A model generated the notes under the pieces. The model saw only the letters and a program-made list of their open reading frames with translations, did no database searches and had not been told where the DNA came from. From an uncultured Clostridium sp. (GTDB taxonomy: Bacteria > Bacillota > Clostridia > Lachnospirales > Lachnospiraceae): a DNA stretch of 64,000 nt. The stretch lies in assembly GCA_947178445.1 (NCBI GenBank), contig CAMWYJ010000003.1, forward strand, positions 62,001 through 126,000, given 5' to 3'. The position numbers were made by a program, and so were the translations under genes. Each line of letters begins with the position of its first letter. Position 1 is the stretch's first letter. Of this stretch, positions 28,218-36,038 are shown in pieces.

Positions 28218-28815
28218 TTATTATAAATCCATACCAGCGTATAATCTCCGACATTTGTATTCCCTCTGCGATCATCTGAATCTGTTGCTCCTTTACAAGC
28301 TCATAGCTGCGAAACAATGGAATCTTTTCTGCTAAATTCTTATAAACCTTCCAGTATCCCGTGTATAAAAAATCCCTTCCTTCATTTTTCATAAACCCAG
28401 TCACGTCTTCAACCGGATACCCAAGTAATACACCCATCTCATGCGGAAATTCCTGCAGGTTTCCCCTGTAATTCAAATAGCGCATACGAAACACCGATAA
28501 GACCCGCCCTGATGAACAATCCTCATATCCAAGCTGCTGCAAAAAAGCTGCTACTCTTTTCTGACCCAAATACTCCTGCATTTTTTCCGGATTATAAAGC
28601 AGTATTACAGTCTGATCTATATCCTTCTTAAGCAGAAAGTAACAAAAATGACTGCTCTTTAAGATATCAAGCACCAAAAATAATGTCTCTGTTTTTATGA
28701 TCAGCAGATTGGAAATCTTAATCCCTGCAATCACCGGTGCACACTGCAATGCAAGCTGTAATTCAATATTATTGATATCCATTTTTCGAACCATATCAAA
28801 AACGGCTGGTTTCAT
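28180..28815 (-). CDS. DUF3793 family protein
   Basis: A 211-residue protein with the family features APVIAGIKISNLLIIK, LKSSHFCYFLLKKD and the segment EFPHEMGVLLGYPVEDVTGF with KYWKVY-like GYWKVYKN. DUF3793 proteins are common in Clostridia and often near iron or siderophore genes; the role is unknown. AAAGGAAAGGAAT precedes the ATG. The C-terminus is odd: the last 13 residues or so (from SQIPRSKLRGMT) are encoded by repeat C and the stop codon lies inside it, so the natural end was probably replaced by repeat insertion. Confidence 0.82.
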   Translation of the reverse strand: MKPAVFDMVRKMDINNIELQLALQCAPVIAGIKISNLLIIKTETLFLVLDILKSSHFCYFLLKKDIDQTVILLYNPEKMQEYLGQKRVAAFLQQLGYEDCSSGRVLSVFRMRYLNYRGNLQEFPHEMGVLLGYPVEDVTGFMKNEGRDFLYTGYWKVYKNLAEKIPLFRSYELVKEQQIQMIAEGIQMSEIIRWYGFIISQIPRSKLRGMT

Positions 28816-28865
28816 ATTCCTTTCCTTTCACGATCGTGTAATGTTTGATTTACGATCATCCCACA

Positions 28866-29597
28866 TTAATCATGCCGCTCCTCTTTGTTATCATAACATT
28901 CACAGAACCTTGCTGCAAATGCCGGCTCCTCTCCTCCTGCATAAAGATGGGAAATATCCCCAAATGAACTTATACGGAAGCTTGCAATTCCCTTTCGCCG
29001 CTCTTCTGTCACAATCGTAGTCACGGATGCTGGCGCTGCACAGAATCCATGCCATACAATCATTGGCGAAACATTCAGCAAATGAGACAGCAAAACACAT
29101 TGAAGCCCAAAATGGCAAAACAGGCATATCGTACCGTTATTCGGGCGAACCGCCTTATATCCATTTCCATCCCTCTCATATCCATGCTCTGCAAGCAGTT
29201 CATCGAAAGAACGGACTACCCATTCATATTCCTTCTTTACATCACTGTCTGCAATATTTTTTTGCTCATACCAGCGGTCACGGTCAAAAAAACACTCCTC
29301 TGCCATCCAATCCTGTGGCAGCCAGTCCCAGCTAATGCATTTCCTTCCTGCAGCATCCGGCCGCTCAATCAATGGTGCAAATTCCCGAAGCCATTCACAC
29401 TCTAATGCACTTCTTCCCATTTTATCAAGCGTTGGCCATGCCGTGTCCTTTGCCCTGCCAAGCGGCGACACATAAAATGCATCTATCTTCATATGGCACA
29501 GCCTCTCCGAAAGAATTTCTGCCTCCCGAAAACCCTTTTGGGTTAAAGAATCTCGTTCGTAATCCGGCTCTCCATGTCTGACAATCAATAGTTTCAT
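28866..29597 (-). CDS. Histidine phosphatase family protein
   Basis: A 243-residue phosphoglycerate mutase-like hydrolase. The catalytic RHG motif is LLIVRHGEPDYERD at the N-terminus, followed by YVSPLGRAKDTAWPTLDKM, and a second histidine in CLFCHFGLQCVLLSHLL. Substrate unknown; relatives dephosphorylate sugar phosphates or nucleotides. It precedes the DUF3793 gene by 50 bases and may be co-transcribed with it. Confidence 0.88.
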   Translation of the reverse strand: MKLLIVRHGEPDYERDSLTQKGFREAEILSERLCHMKIDAFYVSPLGRAKDTAWPTLDKMGRSALECEWLREFAPLIERPDAAGRKCISWDWLPQDWMAEECFFDRDRWYEQKNIADSDVKKEYEWVVRSFDELLAEHGYERDGNGYKAVRPNNGTICLFCHFGLQCVLLSHLLNVSPMIVWHGFCAAPASVTTIVTEERRKGIASFRISSFGDISHLYAGGEEPAFAARFCECYDNKEERHD

Positions 29598-29649
29598 TTA
29601 CTCCTCCCTTTGTATATTATTCTAATTTTTCTTACATTCCATGCATTCT

Positions 29650-30051
29650 TTACCGGTGTCCCGGTACCGCAAACCCACTCGATGTTACATGTGCTACTTG
29701 TGATCCCAGTTCATCCGTAATCTCTATCACATAATAACAGGTAGTTCTACCCTCTCTGATAAGCTTTGCTTCTGCAATCAGCTGATTTCCCTTTGCCTTT
29801 CCAAGATAGGTAATCTGTGATGTTAAAGATACGTGTGGTTCCTTGTTCCAGTTTGATGCCACTGCAAATGCAAAATCTGCCAATGTAAATATCGCACCAC
29901 CCATAACAGCTCCCAAAGCATTCCGATGGCAATCACAAAGCTCCATCACACACCTTGCATAACCGTCCTTTACTTCCTCAATAACTGCACCATTTTCCGT
30001 CGCGAAACGGTCCTTTTCAAAAAAGGCTCTTACCTCCTCTAATGTCTTCAT
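29650..30051 (-). CDS. PaaI-type hotdog thioesterase
   Basis: A 133-residue single hotdog-fold protein. The catalytic-helix signature appears as HRNALGAVMGGAIFTLADFAFAVA, and the length is typical of PaaI or YdiI-like acyl-CoA thioesterases. The specific acyl-CoA is not predictable. It lies 52 bases upstream of the histidine phosphatase on the same strand and probably shares its transcript. Confidence 0.88.
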   Translation of the reverse strand: MKTLEEVRAFFEKDRFATENGAVIEEVKDGYARCVMELCDCHRNALGAVMGGAIFTLADFAFAVASNWNKEPHVSLTSQITYLGKAKGNQLIAEAKLIREGRTTCYYVIEITDELGSQVAHVTSSGFAVPGHR

Positions 30052-30140
30052 ACTTCTGCCTCCATAATCTTATATTTTATAACACTGTAAGCTGTTTTTC
30101 CTGCATACAGCTTTTATCTCTCTCATCTGGATCATCAACT

Positions 30141-30195
30141 TCGTAGCAGCCTCCAAATTTCAAGCATGTATATCCACTTGACTCGTTGCTTACCG
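30141..30195 (+). repeat. Dispersed repeat family B, copy 3 (diverged)
   Basis: TCGTAGCAGCCTCCAAAT ... CCACTTGACTCGTTGCTTACC, between the rhodanese and thioesterase genes. Confidence 0.55.
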
Positions 30196-30211
30196 AAATC
30201 AATATTCTCCC

Positions 30212-30520
30212 CTACCAGTCCTGTACCAGATCATACGGCCAGTTCTTAAGGCTTCCAATATCATAGACATTAGTATAACCAAGATCTACAAGCTTGGCTG
30301 CCGACTCTTCACTGCGGTTTCCACTTCTACAGCAAAGAATCAGTACCTGATTCTTATCTGGCAGTTCCCGAAGGATCTCTGTTCCGATTGTCTCACTGGG
30401 GACATTAATTGCATCCTCAATGTGTCCTGTATCAAATTCTTCTCTTGTCCGAACATCTACTATTTGACAATCCGGACTTGTCCGCATCATTTCAATCGCT
30501 TCCTTTGCTGATACTAACAT
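30212..30520 (-). CDS. Rhodanese-like domain protein
   Basis: A 102-residue single-domain rhodanese with the persulfide-forming cysteine in the loop LCCRSGNRSEESAAKL and the CH2-type start VDVRTREEFDTGHIEDAINVP. It is a cytoplasmic sulfur-transfer protein of GlpE or PspE size without a signal peptide. GAGGGTATGAAGA precedes the ATG. Isolated between repeats. Confidence 0.92.
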   Translation of the reverse strand: MLVSAKEAIEMMRTSPDCQIVDVRTREEFDTGHIEDAINVPSETIGTEILRELPDKNQVLILCCRSGNRSEESAAKLVDLGYTNVYDIGSLKNWPYDLVQDW

Positions 30521-30621
30521 TCTTCATACCCTCTTTTCTGTCATCATTTACCGGTTCCTGTTAGTATATGCCGTTTTATCAGTATTACTCTGATAATTGA
30601 ATTTTGAAACATTTCAAAACC

Positions 30622-30672
30622 CTGATAGCAGTCACCAAATTCCAACAAGCTTAACCTTAATTCGTTACGATC
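30622..30672 (+). repeat. Dispersed repeat family B, degenerate copy
   Basis: GATAGCAGTCACCAAATTCC ... TTAATTCGTTACGA aligns with the other B copies with many changes. It sits just left of repeat C copy 2, so C is flanked by B copies in the same direction. Together with the next two repeats it fills most of the 313-base gap 30521-30833. Confidence 0.5.
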
Positions 30673-30678
30673 ACATAA

Positions 30679-30722
30679 GTCAAATACCCCGCCCCAAGGG
30701 GCGAGGTATCGAGGTATTTGAC
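30679..30722 (+). repeat. Repeat family C, copy 2
   Basis: GTCAAATACC ... GGTATTTGAC, perfect 10-base inverted ends around an inner hairpin CGCCCC-AA-GGGGCG. Shares its ends with the element at 28138-28217 but has a shorter centre. Confidence 0.8.
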
Positions 30723-30723
30723 C

Positions 30724-30775
30724 TTCGCGGCAGTCGCCAAATGTCTGCAAAAGCCACTTGGCTCGTTGCTCGCGG
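30724..30775 (+). repeat. Dispersed repeat family B, copy 4
   Basis: TTCGCGGCAGTCGCCAAATG ... CCACTTGGCTCGTTGCTCGC, the clearest copy of family B, directly abutting repeat C copy 2. Confidence 0.8.
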
Positions 30776-30833
30776 GAATAAAGAAGAGGCAGATTGCTCC
30801 ACCTCCTCCAATATATACTCTCTCATCAATCTA

Positions 30834-33155
30834 CTAGACATCCGAATCCACCACTTTGGCAACTTCCCTGGTACGAAGCTTCTTTACCTCATAAAGCTGC
30901 TCGTCTGCTAAAGAAAGTGCCTGAGATAATGTCAAATCGTCTGACGGCTTTAACATATATGCGCCGGCAGACACCGTAACATTATACGGCTTATCACTTT
31001 GCAGATTAAATGCTTTGAATTCATCATAAATCTGTTCCAAAATCTCCTGATTGCCACTTTCCTCCTGCATTGGCAATACACAGGCAAACTCATCACCACC
31101 AATCCTGCCAACAACACCTTCCTCACCGATTACCTTTACCAAAATATCGCCTATGGTCTTCAAAGAAAAATCTCCTTCATCATGTCCGTAACGGTCATTG
31201 ATGATCTTAAGGTTATTCATGTCTACATAAGCAGTAAACACTATCTGCCCCTTCCTCTTACAGATCTTACATATTTTTCCTGCTGCATCCTCAAAACCAC
31301 GGCGATTCCGGATACCAGTAAGACCATCCGATTTTGAAAGCGTATCCAACGCAATATTATTCTCTCGAAGTGTTGCCATGCTTTCCTCAAGCTGTTCCTG
31401 AATTCGTTCATTATTCTTAAGCAGATCTATCATTTTCACGGCGGCACTCATCTGATTACTCAAAAATTCACCATTTTCAAAAATGCCGTCGGTTAAATCG
31501 CAAAGCAGGACACCATACAGCATCTCATTAAAGAACAGTGGAATCAGCACAAGGTTATACGGTTCTTCAATCCCCAATATTGCCGGGTTGAAGATGTCTT
31601 TAAATCTCACCTTCTGCTCAATGGCAGGAACCACCGTTACCTGCTTGCCTTTTTGCCATGCCTTCAAATACAGATACTCCGGAGGTGTAAACATTTCCCG
31701 CGTCAAATTCATAATGGGTTCCTCATAGGTGAAGATGTACGCATTCTCAATCTGAAGCCAGTCAAGCCTCCCCAATAATAATCCATAGCTTTGGTCATTT
31801 CCACGCTCAAACTGCAGCATATCTCTTACAAACATCTTAAGGGCTGTATTGTTCTCAATCTCTTCCAGCATAGTGAAGCCTATGTGATAATTCATGACAT
31901 GGGCAACTTTTTCATAGAGCATTGCAAACAGCCCATTCAATTGGATTTTGCTTTTTTCCTCCATATGCTGAAGCTGAAGCTCCTCATAAACACGGTCAAA
32001 TACGGACAACATATTCTCCATATCTGCATATTGGAGCGTTCTATGATTTAAAAATCCATCCAGATATGCCTCTACATCATCAAAAACAAGAGTTTTCTTC
32101 TCTCTGTTCTTTCTCCAGTGTTCCAGATAATCCATAAAACCCTGGAAAGCATCCTGAACCTGTGTCAGACGACCATCTCCGTCATCATACTTGTAACGGT
32201 AAAAAACTTCTTCAAAATACCGGGATACCTGTCCGTTGACACCCCGTCCTGACTCATTCTTTTTCAGGTTTCTCAATCTTGCAAAGGAATCCCGTCTGAT
32301 AAAACGGGTTGGAACAACAATATCGTCAATCTCCTCTCCGTTCAGCAGTTTGACAATCTGGTTCATACATCCCACACCGATTTCTGCTGCATCTGCCATA
32401 ACGGTAGATAACGATGGGGATGCCTGCTTTGCCCAATCCGTGTTATCATAGCCTAATATAGAAATATCCTTTCCCGGCACTAATCCACGCTCTTCCATAA
32501 CCGTATAAAGCCCCATTGCCGTACCATCATTGACACAGAATATAGCCTGCAAATCGGAATTATCATCCAGAATCTTCTTCATTGGTTCCTTATTAAACTG
32601 ACTCAACCCGCCTTCCACATAACGTCTCTCTATCCACTCAATACCATGTTCCTCAAGCACAGAACGGAATGTACGCTTACGTTCACAAGCATCACTGTTG
32701 TCATCCGGACCGCCAAGCATCCCAATGCGGTCAAAATGCAAACGCTCAATTAAATAATCCAACCCTTCTTTGATTCCGGTATAATTATCAAAGTTAACAC
32801 TTGGATATCCGTCCATCCTGGATACTGCCAGCACACATGGAATTCCATCATACTGATGCATCAGCTCCTGCACACGTTTCTCAGTTGTCAGACAGCCGAT
32901 GCAACTGGCAGCCACGATAATTCCGTCTACTGTCTCTTTCGTTGCATAGGACAAAATGGTTCCATGCTGATATTCATACATAAGATCTGGATCCCCCTCT
33001 GTATTCCGCCCAATGTACTTTCCCGGTAGCGTAACCAGATTGACACCCAGTTCTTCTGCTCTTTGTATAACACCTTTACATATTGATTCCGTAAAATCAT
33101 CTGTAATTCCGCTGACTAATAATCCAATCTTCAATCTTTTTTCGTCTTTATCCAT
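30834..33155 (-). CDS. Diguanylate cyclase fused to LacI-type periplasmic-binding-like sensor domain
   Basis: A 773-residue cytoplasmic protein. Residues 5-290 are a LacI/RbsB-type sugar-binding domain (LKIGLLVSGITDDFTESICK, MLGGPDDNSDA, ILGYDNTDWAKQASPSLSTV) with no DNA-binding headpiece. Residues 310-590 are helical and GAF-like. The GGDEF domain fills the last 160 residues (GRIGGDEFACVLPMQ) with SDGLTGIRNRRGFED at its start, so it should make c-di-GMP. No RxxD inhibitory site precedes GGDEF. The likely role is converting a small-molecule, possibly sugar, signal into c-di-GMP. Start at 33155 is chosen over the ATG two codons upstream for ribosome binding site spacing. Confidence 0.9.
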   Translation of the reverse strand: MDKDEKRLKIGLLVSGITDDFTESICKGVIQRAEELGVNLVTLPGKYIGRNTEGDPDLMYEYQHGTILSYATKETVDGIIVAASCIGCLTTEKRVQELMHQYDGIPCVLAVSRMDGYPSVNFDNYTGIKEGLDYLIERLHFDRIGMLGGPDDNSDACERKRTFRSVLEEHGIEWIERRYVEGGLSQFNKEPMKKILDDNSDLQAIFCVNDGTAMGLYTVMEERGLVPGKDISILGYDNTDWAKQASPSLSTVMADAAEIGVGCMNQIVKLLNGEEIDDIVVPTRFIRRDSFARLRNLKKNESGRGVNGQVSRYFEEVFYRYKYDDGDGRLTQVQDAFQGFMDYLEHWRKNREKKTLVFDDVEAYLDGFLNHRTLQYADMENMLSVFDRVYEELQLQHMEEKSKIQLNGLFAMLYEKVAHVMNYHIGFTMLEEIENNTALKMFVRDMLQFERGNDQSYGLLLGRLDWLQIENAYIFTYEEPIMNLTREMFTPPEYLYLKAWQKGKQVTVVPAIEQKVRFKDIFNPAILGIEEPYNLVLIPLFFNEMLYGVLLCDLTDGIFENGEFLSNQMSAAVKMIDLLKNNERIQEQLEESMATLRENNIALDTLSKSDGLTGIRNRRGFEDAAGKICKICKRKGQIVFTAYVDMNNLKIINDRYGHDEGDFSLKTIGDILVKVIGEEGVVGRIGGDEFACVLPMQEESGNQEILEQIYDEFKAFNLQSDKPYNVTVSAGAYMLKPSDDLTLSQALSLADEQLYEVKKLRTREVAKVVDSDV

Positions 33156-33287
33156 AACCATGTCCTTCGCATAATAAATATTTTCCCAATATCTTAAAAC
33201 ATTACGATAGCCATTATCATTATAACAAAGAACTATTTAATTTTCTATAATCCATGATTAAAATTTACAATTTGTTAAAAAATACTA

Positions 33288-35162
33288 TCATTTTATGCGT
33301 AAAGCTCTTGTTGCATTGAGTACGGCAAGCACCATGACACCCACATCAGCAAAAATAGCAAGCCACATATTGGCAATGCCAAGAGCTCCAAGCAACAGAC
33401 AAATACCTTTCACTGCTAACGCGAATACAATGTTTTCCTTTACAATACGAAGTGTCCTTCGGGAAATTATCATCGCCAGGGCTATCTTTGCCGGATCATC
33501 ATCCATAAGGACAATATCTGCCGCTTCAATGGCTGCATCGGATCCTAATGCTCCCATGGCAATTCCAATATCCGCCCTTGAGAGTACCGGTGCGTCATTA
33601 ATTCCATCTCCCACAAAAGCAAGACGTTCTTTTTCAGCCTTGCTTCCGAGCAGTTTTTCTACCTCCGATACTTTATCTGCTGGAAGAAGCTCGCTCTTAA
33701 CCATGTCTGCACCAATCTCTGCTGCGACCTTCTCTGCCGTTTTCTTTGTATCTCCAGTCAGCATAACAATCTGCTTCACTCCACTTTTCTTAAGCTCCAA
33801 AACAGCCTGTTTTGATGTCTCCTTGACCACATCGGCAATCGTGATACAGCCTGCATACGCTCCATCCACTGCCACATAAACAGCAGTTCCTTCATCATGT
33901 TCCTCAGGAATAATAGAACCTGATTTTTCCATAAGCTTCGCATTTCCCGCTGCAACCCTCCTGCCATTTACAAGAGCCGTCACACCATGCCCTGCAATCT
34001 CCTCAATACCGGTTACCTGATTTAAGCTTAATTCCTTTCCGTATGCCTTTTTAAGACTGACACTAATCGGGTGGCTGGATGCACTTTCCGCATAGGCTGC
34101 ATAATAAAGCAGCTGCTCTTTGTCAAATCCTTCTGCCGGAAAGATACCATTTACCTCAAATACACCCTTGGTAAGAGTTCCTGTCTTGTCAAATACAATA
34201 TATTTCGTTTCTGATAAAGCCTCCAAATAATTAGAACCCTTTACAAGAATACCATTCTTGGATGCACAGCCGATTCCCCCAAAAAAGCTTAGTGGAATCG
34301 AAATCACAAGGGCACACGGACAACTGATAACAAGGAATGTTAAGGCACGGATTACCCATTCTCCCCAATTTGCCAAATTTCCCATAAGCAGGCTTGCAAC
34401 TGGCGGTAAAACCGCTAATGCCAGTGCACTATAGCATACTGCCGGTGTATAATACTTTGCAAATTTCGTAATAAAGTTCTCAGAACGGGACTTTTTCATG
34501 CTGGAATTCTCCACCAAATCAAGTATCTTTGATACAGTAGATTCCCCAAACTCCTTTGTCGTCTTAATCTTAACAACACCTGTCATATTGATACAGCCAC
34601 TGATTACCTGGTCACCGCATTCTGCCTGTCTTGGCACACTCTCGCCAGTCAGCGCACTGGTATTTAACATTGTACTGCCCTCTGTAATGATACCGTCAAT
34701 CGGCAGCTTTTCGCCAGGGTTTACCACAATTTCCGTGCCAATCTGGACTTCATCCGGATCCACCTGCTCCAATTTGCCATCTACTAAAACATTTGCATAA
34801 TCCGGACGGATATCCATTAATGCTGTAATATTGCGCCGGCTCTTTCCTACGGCACAGCTTTGGAACAGTTCTCCAATCTGGTAAAACAGCATAACTGCTG
34901 CTCCTTCCTGAAATTCTCCAAGCAGCATTGCACCTACTGTGGCCACCGCCATCAGGAAATTCTCATCAAACACCTGCCGGTTTAAAATACCTTTTCCGGC
35001 TTTCTTTAATATATCATAACCAATTATCAAATACGGAATCATATAAAATACTGCCTCTATCCACACATTCACTTCTTTAAAAGAAAAAATAGCGGAAATA
35101 ATAACCAGCAGTACAACAGATATGATAATCCGATATAATACTTTTTTCTGCTTTTTCGTCAT
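33288..35162 (-). CDS. Heavy-metal P1B-type ATPase (Zn/Cd/Pb exporter)
   Basis: A 624-residue membrane pump. The transmembrane metal site is CPC in VISCPCALVISIPLSF, the phosphorylation motif DKTGTLTKG, the hinge GDGINDAPVLSRADIGIAMG, and HP in SSHPISVSLKKA. It lacks the usual N-terminal metal-binding domain, which is instead encoded as a separate 72-residue protein upstream. Start at 35162 has GGAGTGAGGATT. With the ArsR gene it forms an efflux operon; the regulator's zinc-type site points to zinc or cadmium. Confidence 0.93.
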   Translation of the reverse strand: MTKKQKKVLYRIIISVVLLVIISAIFSFKEVNVWIEAVFYMIPYLIIGYDILKKAGKGILNRQVFDENFLMAVATVGAMLLGEFQEGAAVMLFYQIGELFQSCAVGKSRRNITALMDIRPDYANVLVDGKLEQVDPDEVQIGTEIVVNPGEKLPIDGIITEGSTMLNTSALTGESVPRQAECGDQVISGCINMTGVVKIKTTKEFGESTVSKILDLVENSSMKKSRSENFITKFAKYYTPAVCYSALALAVLPPVASLLMGNLANWGEWVIRALTFLVISCPCALVISIPLSFFGGIGCASKNGILVKGSNYLEALSETKYIVFDKTGTLTKGVFEVNGIFPAEGFDKEQLLYYAAYAESASSHPISVSLKKAYGKELSLNQVTGIEEIAGHGVTALVNGRRVAAGNAKLMEKSGSIIPEEHDEGTAVYVAVDGAYAGCITIADVVKETSKQAVLELKKSGVKQIVMLTGDTKKTAEKVAAEIGADMVKSELLPADKVSEVEKLLGSKAEKERLAFVGDGINDAPVLSRADIGIAMGALGSDAAIEAADIVLMDDDPAKIALAMIISRRTLRIVKENIVFALAVKGICLLLGALGIANMWLAIFADVGVMVLAVLNATRALRIK

Positions 35163-35192
35163 AATCCTCACTCCAGTCATCAGGGGATTTTC

Positions 35193-35411
35193 CTATAAGA
35201 AAATCTCACAATCATCTTCTACCTTCTTGCAATTCTTTACAACCTCCTGCATAACAGCATTTACGTCAGCACCCTCCTCAAACTCAACGGTTAATTTCAA
35301 AGTCATAAAGCTCAAAGCCGCATCCTTCACACCCTTCGTTGCCTTCGTTGCTTCCTCCATCTTTGCTGCACAGTTTGCACAATCTACTTCTACCTTATAC
35401 GTTTTCTTCAT
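35193..35411 (-). CDS. Heavy-metal-associated (HMA) domain protein
   Basis: A 72-residue stand-alone HMA fold with the metal-binding loop VDCANCAAKMEEA (C-x-x-C). It sits between the regulator and the ATPase genes in one operon and presumably delivers metal to the pump in place of the missing N-terminal domain. Size and motif fit metallochaperones of this group. Confidence 0.92.
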   Translation of the reverse strand: MKKTYKVEVDCANCAAKMEEATKATKGVKDAALSFMTLKLTVEFEEGADVNAVMQEVVKNCKKVEDDCEIFL

Positions 35412-35442
35412 AATTATTATCTCCTTTCAAAATCGCCTATCC

Positions 35443-35799
35443 CTACTCTTCAATATGTTCCATACCCATATTCAAAATAGTACGCACATGGTCATCATCT
35501 AATGCATAGAAAATAACCTTTCCATCTCTTCGAAATTTCACCAGCTTGGCATCCTTTAACAGCTTAAGCTGATGGCTGACCGCCGACTGTCCGAGATTCA
35601 GCATCTGGGCGATATCTCCCACACAAAGCTCACTCTCAATCAGCGCATATAAAATGCGGATTCTCGTGGAGTCTCCAAATACCTTGAAAAGCTCTGCTAA
35701 ATCATATAAAACCTCATCTGCCGGCTGGCTTTCCAGCACACGCTTTACCACATCTTCATGTGCTGCTAAAAATTCATTTGAACTTTCATTATTTGTCAT
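35443..35799 (-). CDS. ArsR/SmtB family metal-sensing repressor
   Basis: A 118-residue winged-helix repressor. ELCVGDIAQMLNLGQSAVSH is the helix-turn-helix region. The alpha-5 zinc site is complete: D102, H104, H115 and E118 in the DxHx10HxxE pattern of SmtB/CzrA. There are no N-terminal cysteines, so a CadC-type alpha-3N site is absent and zinc is the likely ligand. First gene of the efflux operon; an operator-like dyad overlaps its promoter. Confidence 0.93.
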   Translation of the reverse strand: MTNNESSNEFLAAHEDVVKRVLESQPADEVLYDLAELFKVFGDSTRIRILYALIESELCVGDIAQMLNLGQSAVSHQLKLLKDAKLVKFRRDGKVIFYALDDDHVRTILNMGMEHIEE

Positions 35800-35836
35800 G
35801 TGATCACCTCATACATTTCTACACTTGTTCATCTGT

Positions 35837-35873
35837 ACATATTTAATTATATTCATATGTTTGAATTTGTCAA
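35837..35873 (-). promoter_or_regulatory. Promoter and operator of the metal efflux operon
   Basis: TTGACA (35873-35868), 16 bases, TATAAT (35851-35846) on the minus strand. A dyad ACATAT, 12 bases, ATATGT (35837-35860) covers the -10 box and spacer, resembling the sites of SmtB-type repressors. Confidence 0.7.
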
Positions 35874-35908
35874 CCACTTTTTGGCTTTTTTTAAAAAATT
35901 TTATCATT

Positions 35909-35979
35909 TAACATATGTCACCAATTTTCGGAGAAAATTGATGACCTGCTTGCACATCAGCGCAATTCATTATAACATG
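35909..35979. repeat. Dispersed repeat family A, copy 2
   Basis: TTTAACATATGTCACC, hairpin CAATTTTC-GGA-GAAAATTG, GATGACCTGC, hairpin TTGCAC-ATCA-GCGCAA and CATTATAACA. Base changes relative to copy 1 keep the first hairpin paired. Confidence 0.75.
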
Positions 35980-36038
35980 AAACGACAGGCAATATTGAAT
36001 ACAGTAGGCACTTAAAACAGATAGCGAGGGCTTTATTC

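Noticed and set aside
33295..33879. Plus-strand frame of 194 codons opposite the P-type ATPase
   Set aside because: Shadow of a conserved coding region; composition is unnatural (Ser/Ala/Ile runs) and there is no ribosome binding site.
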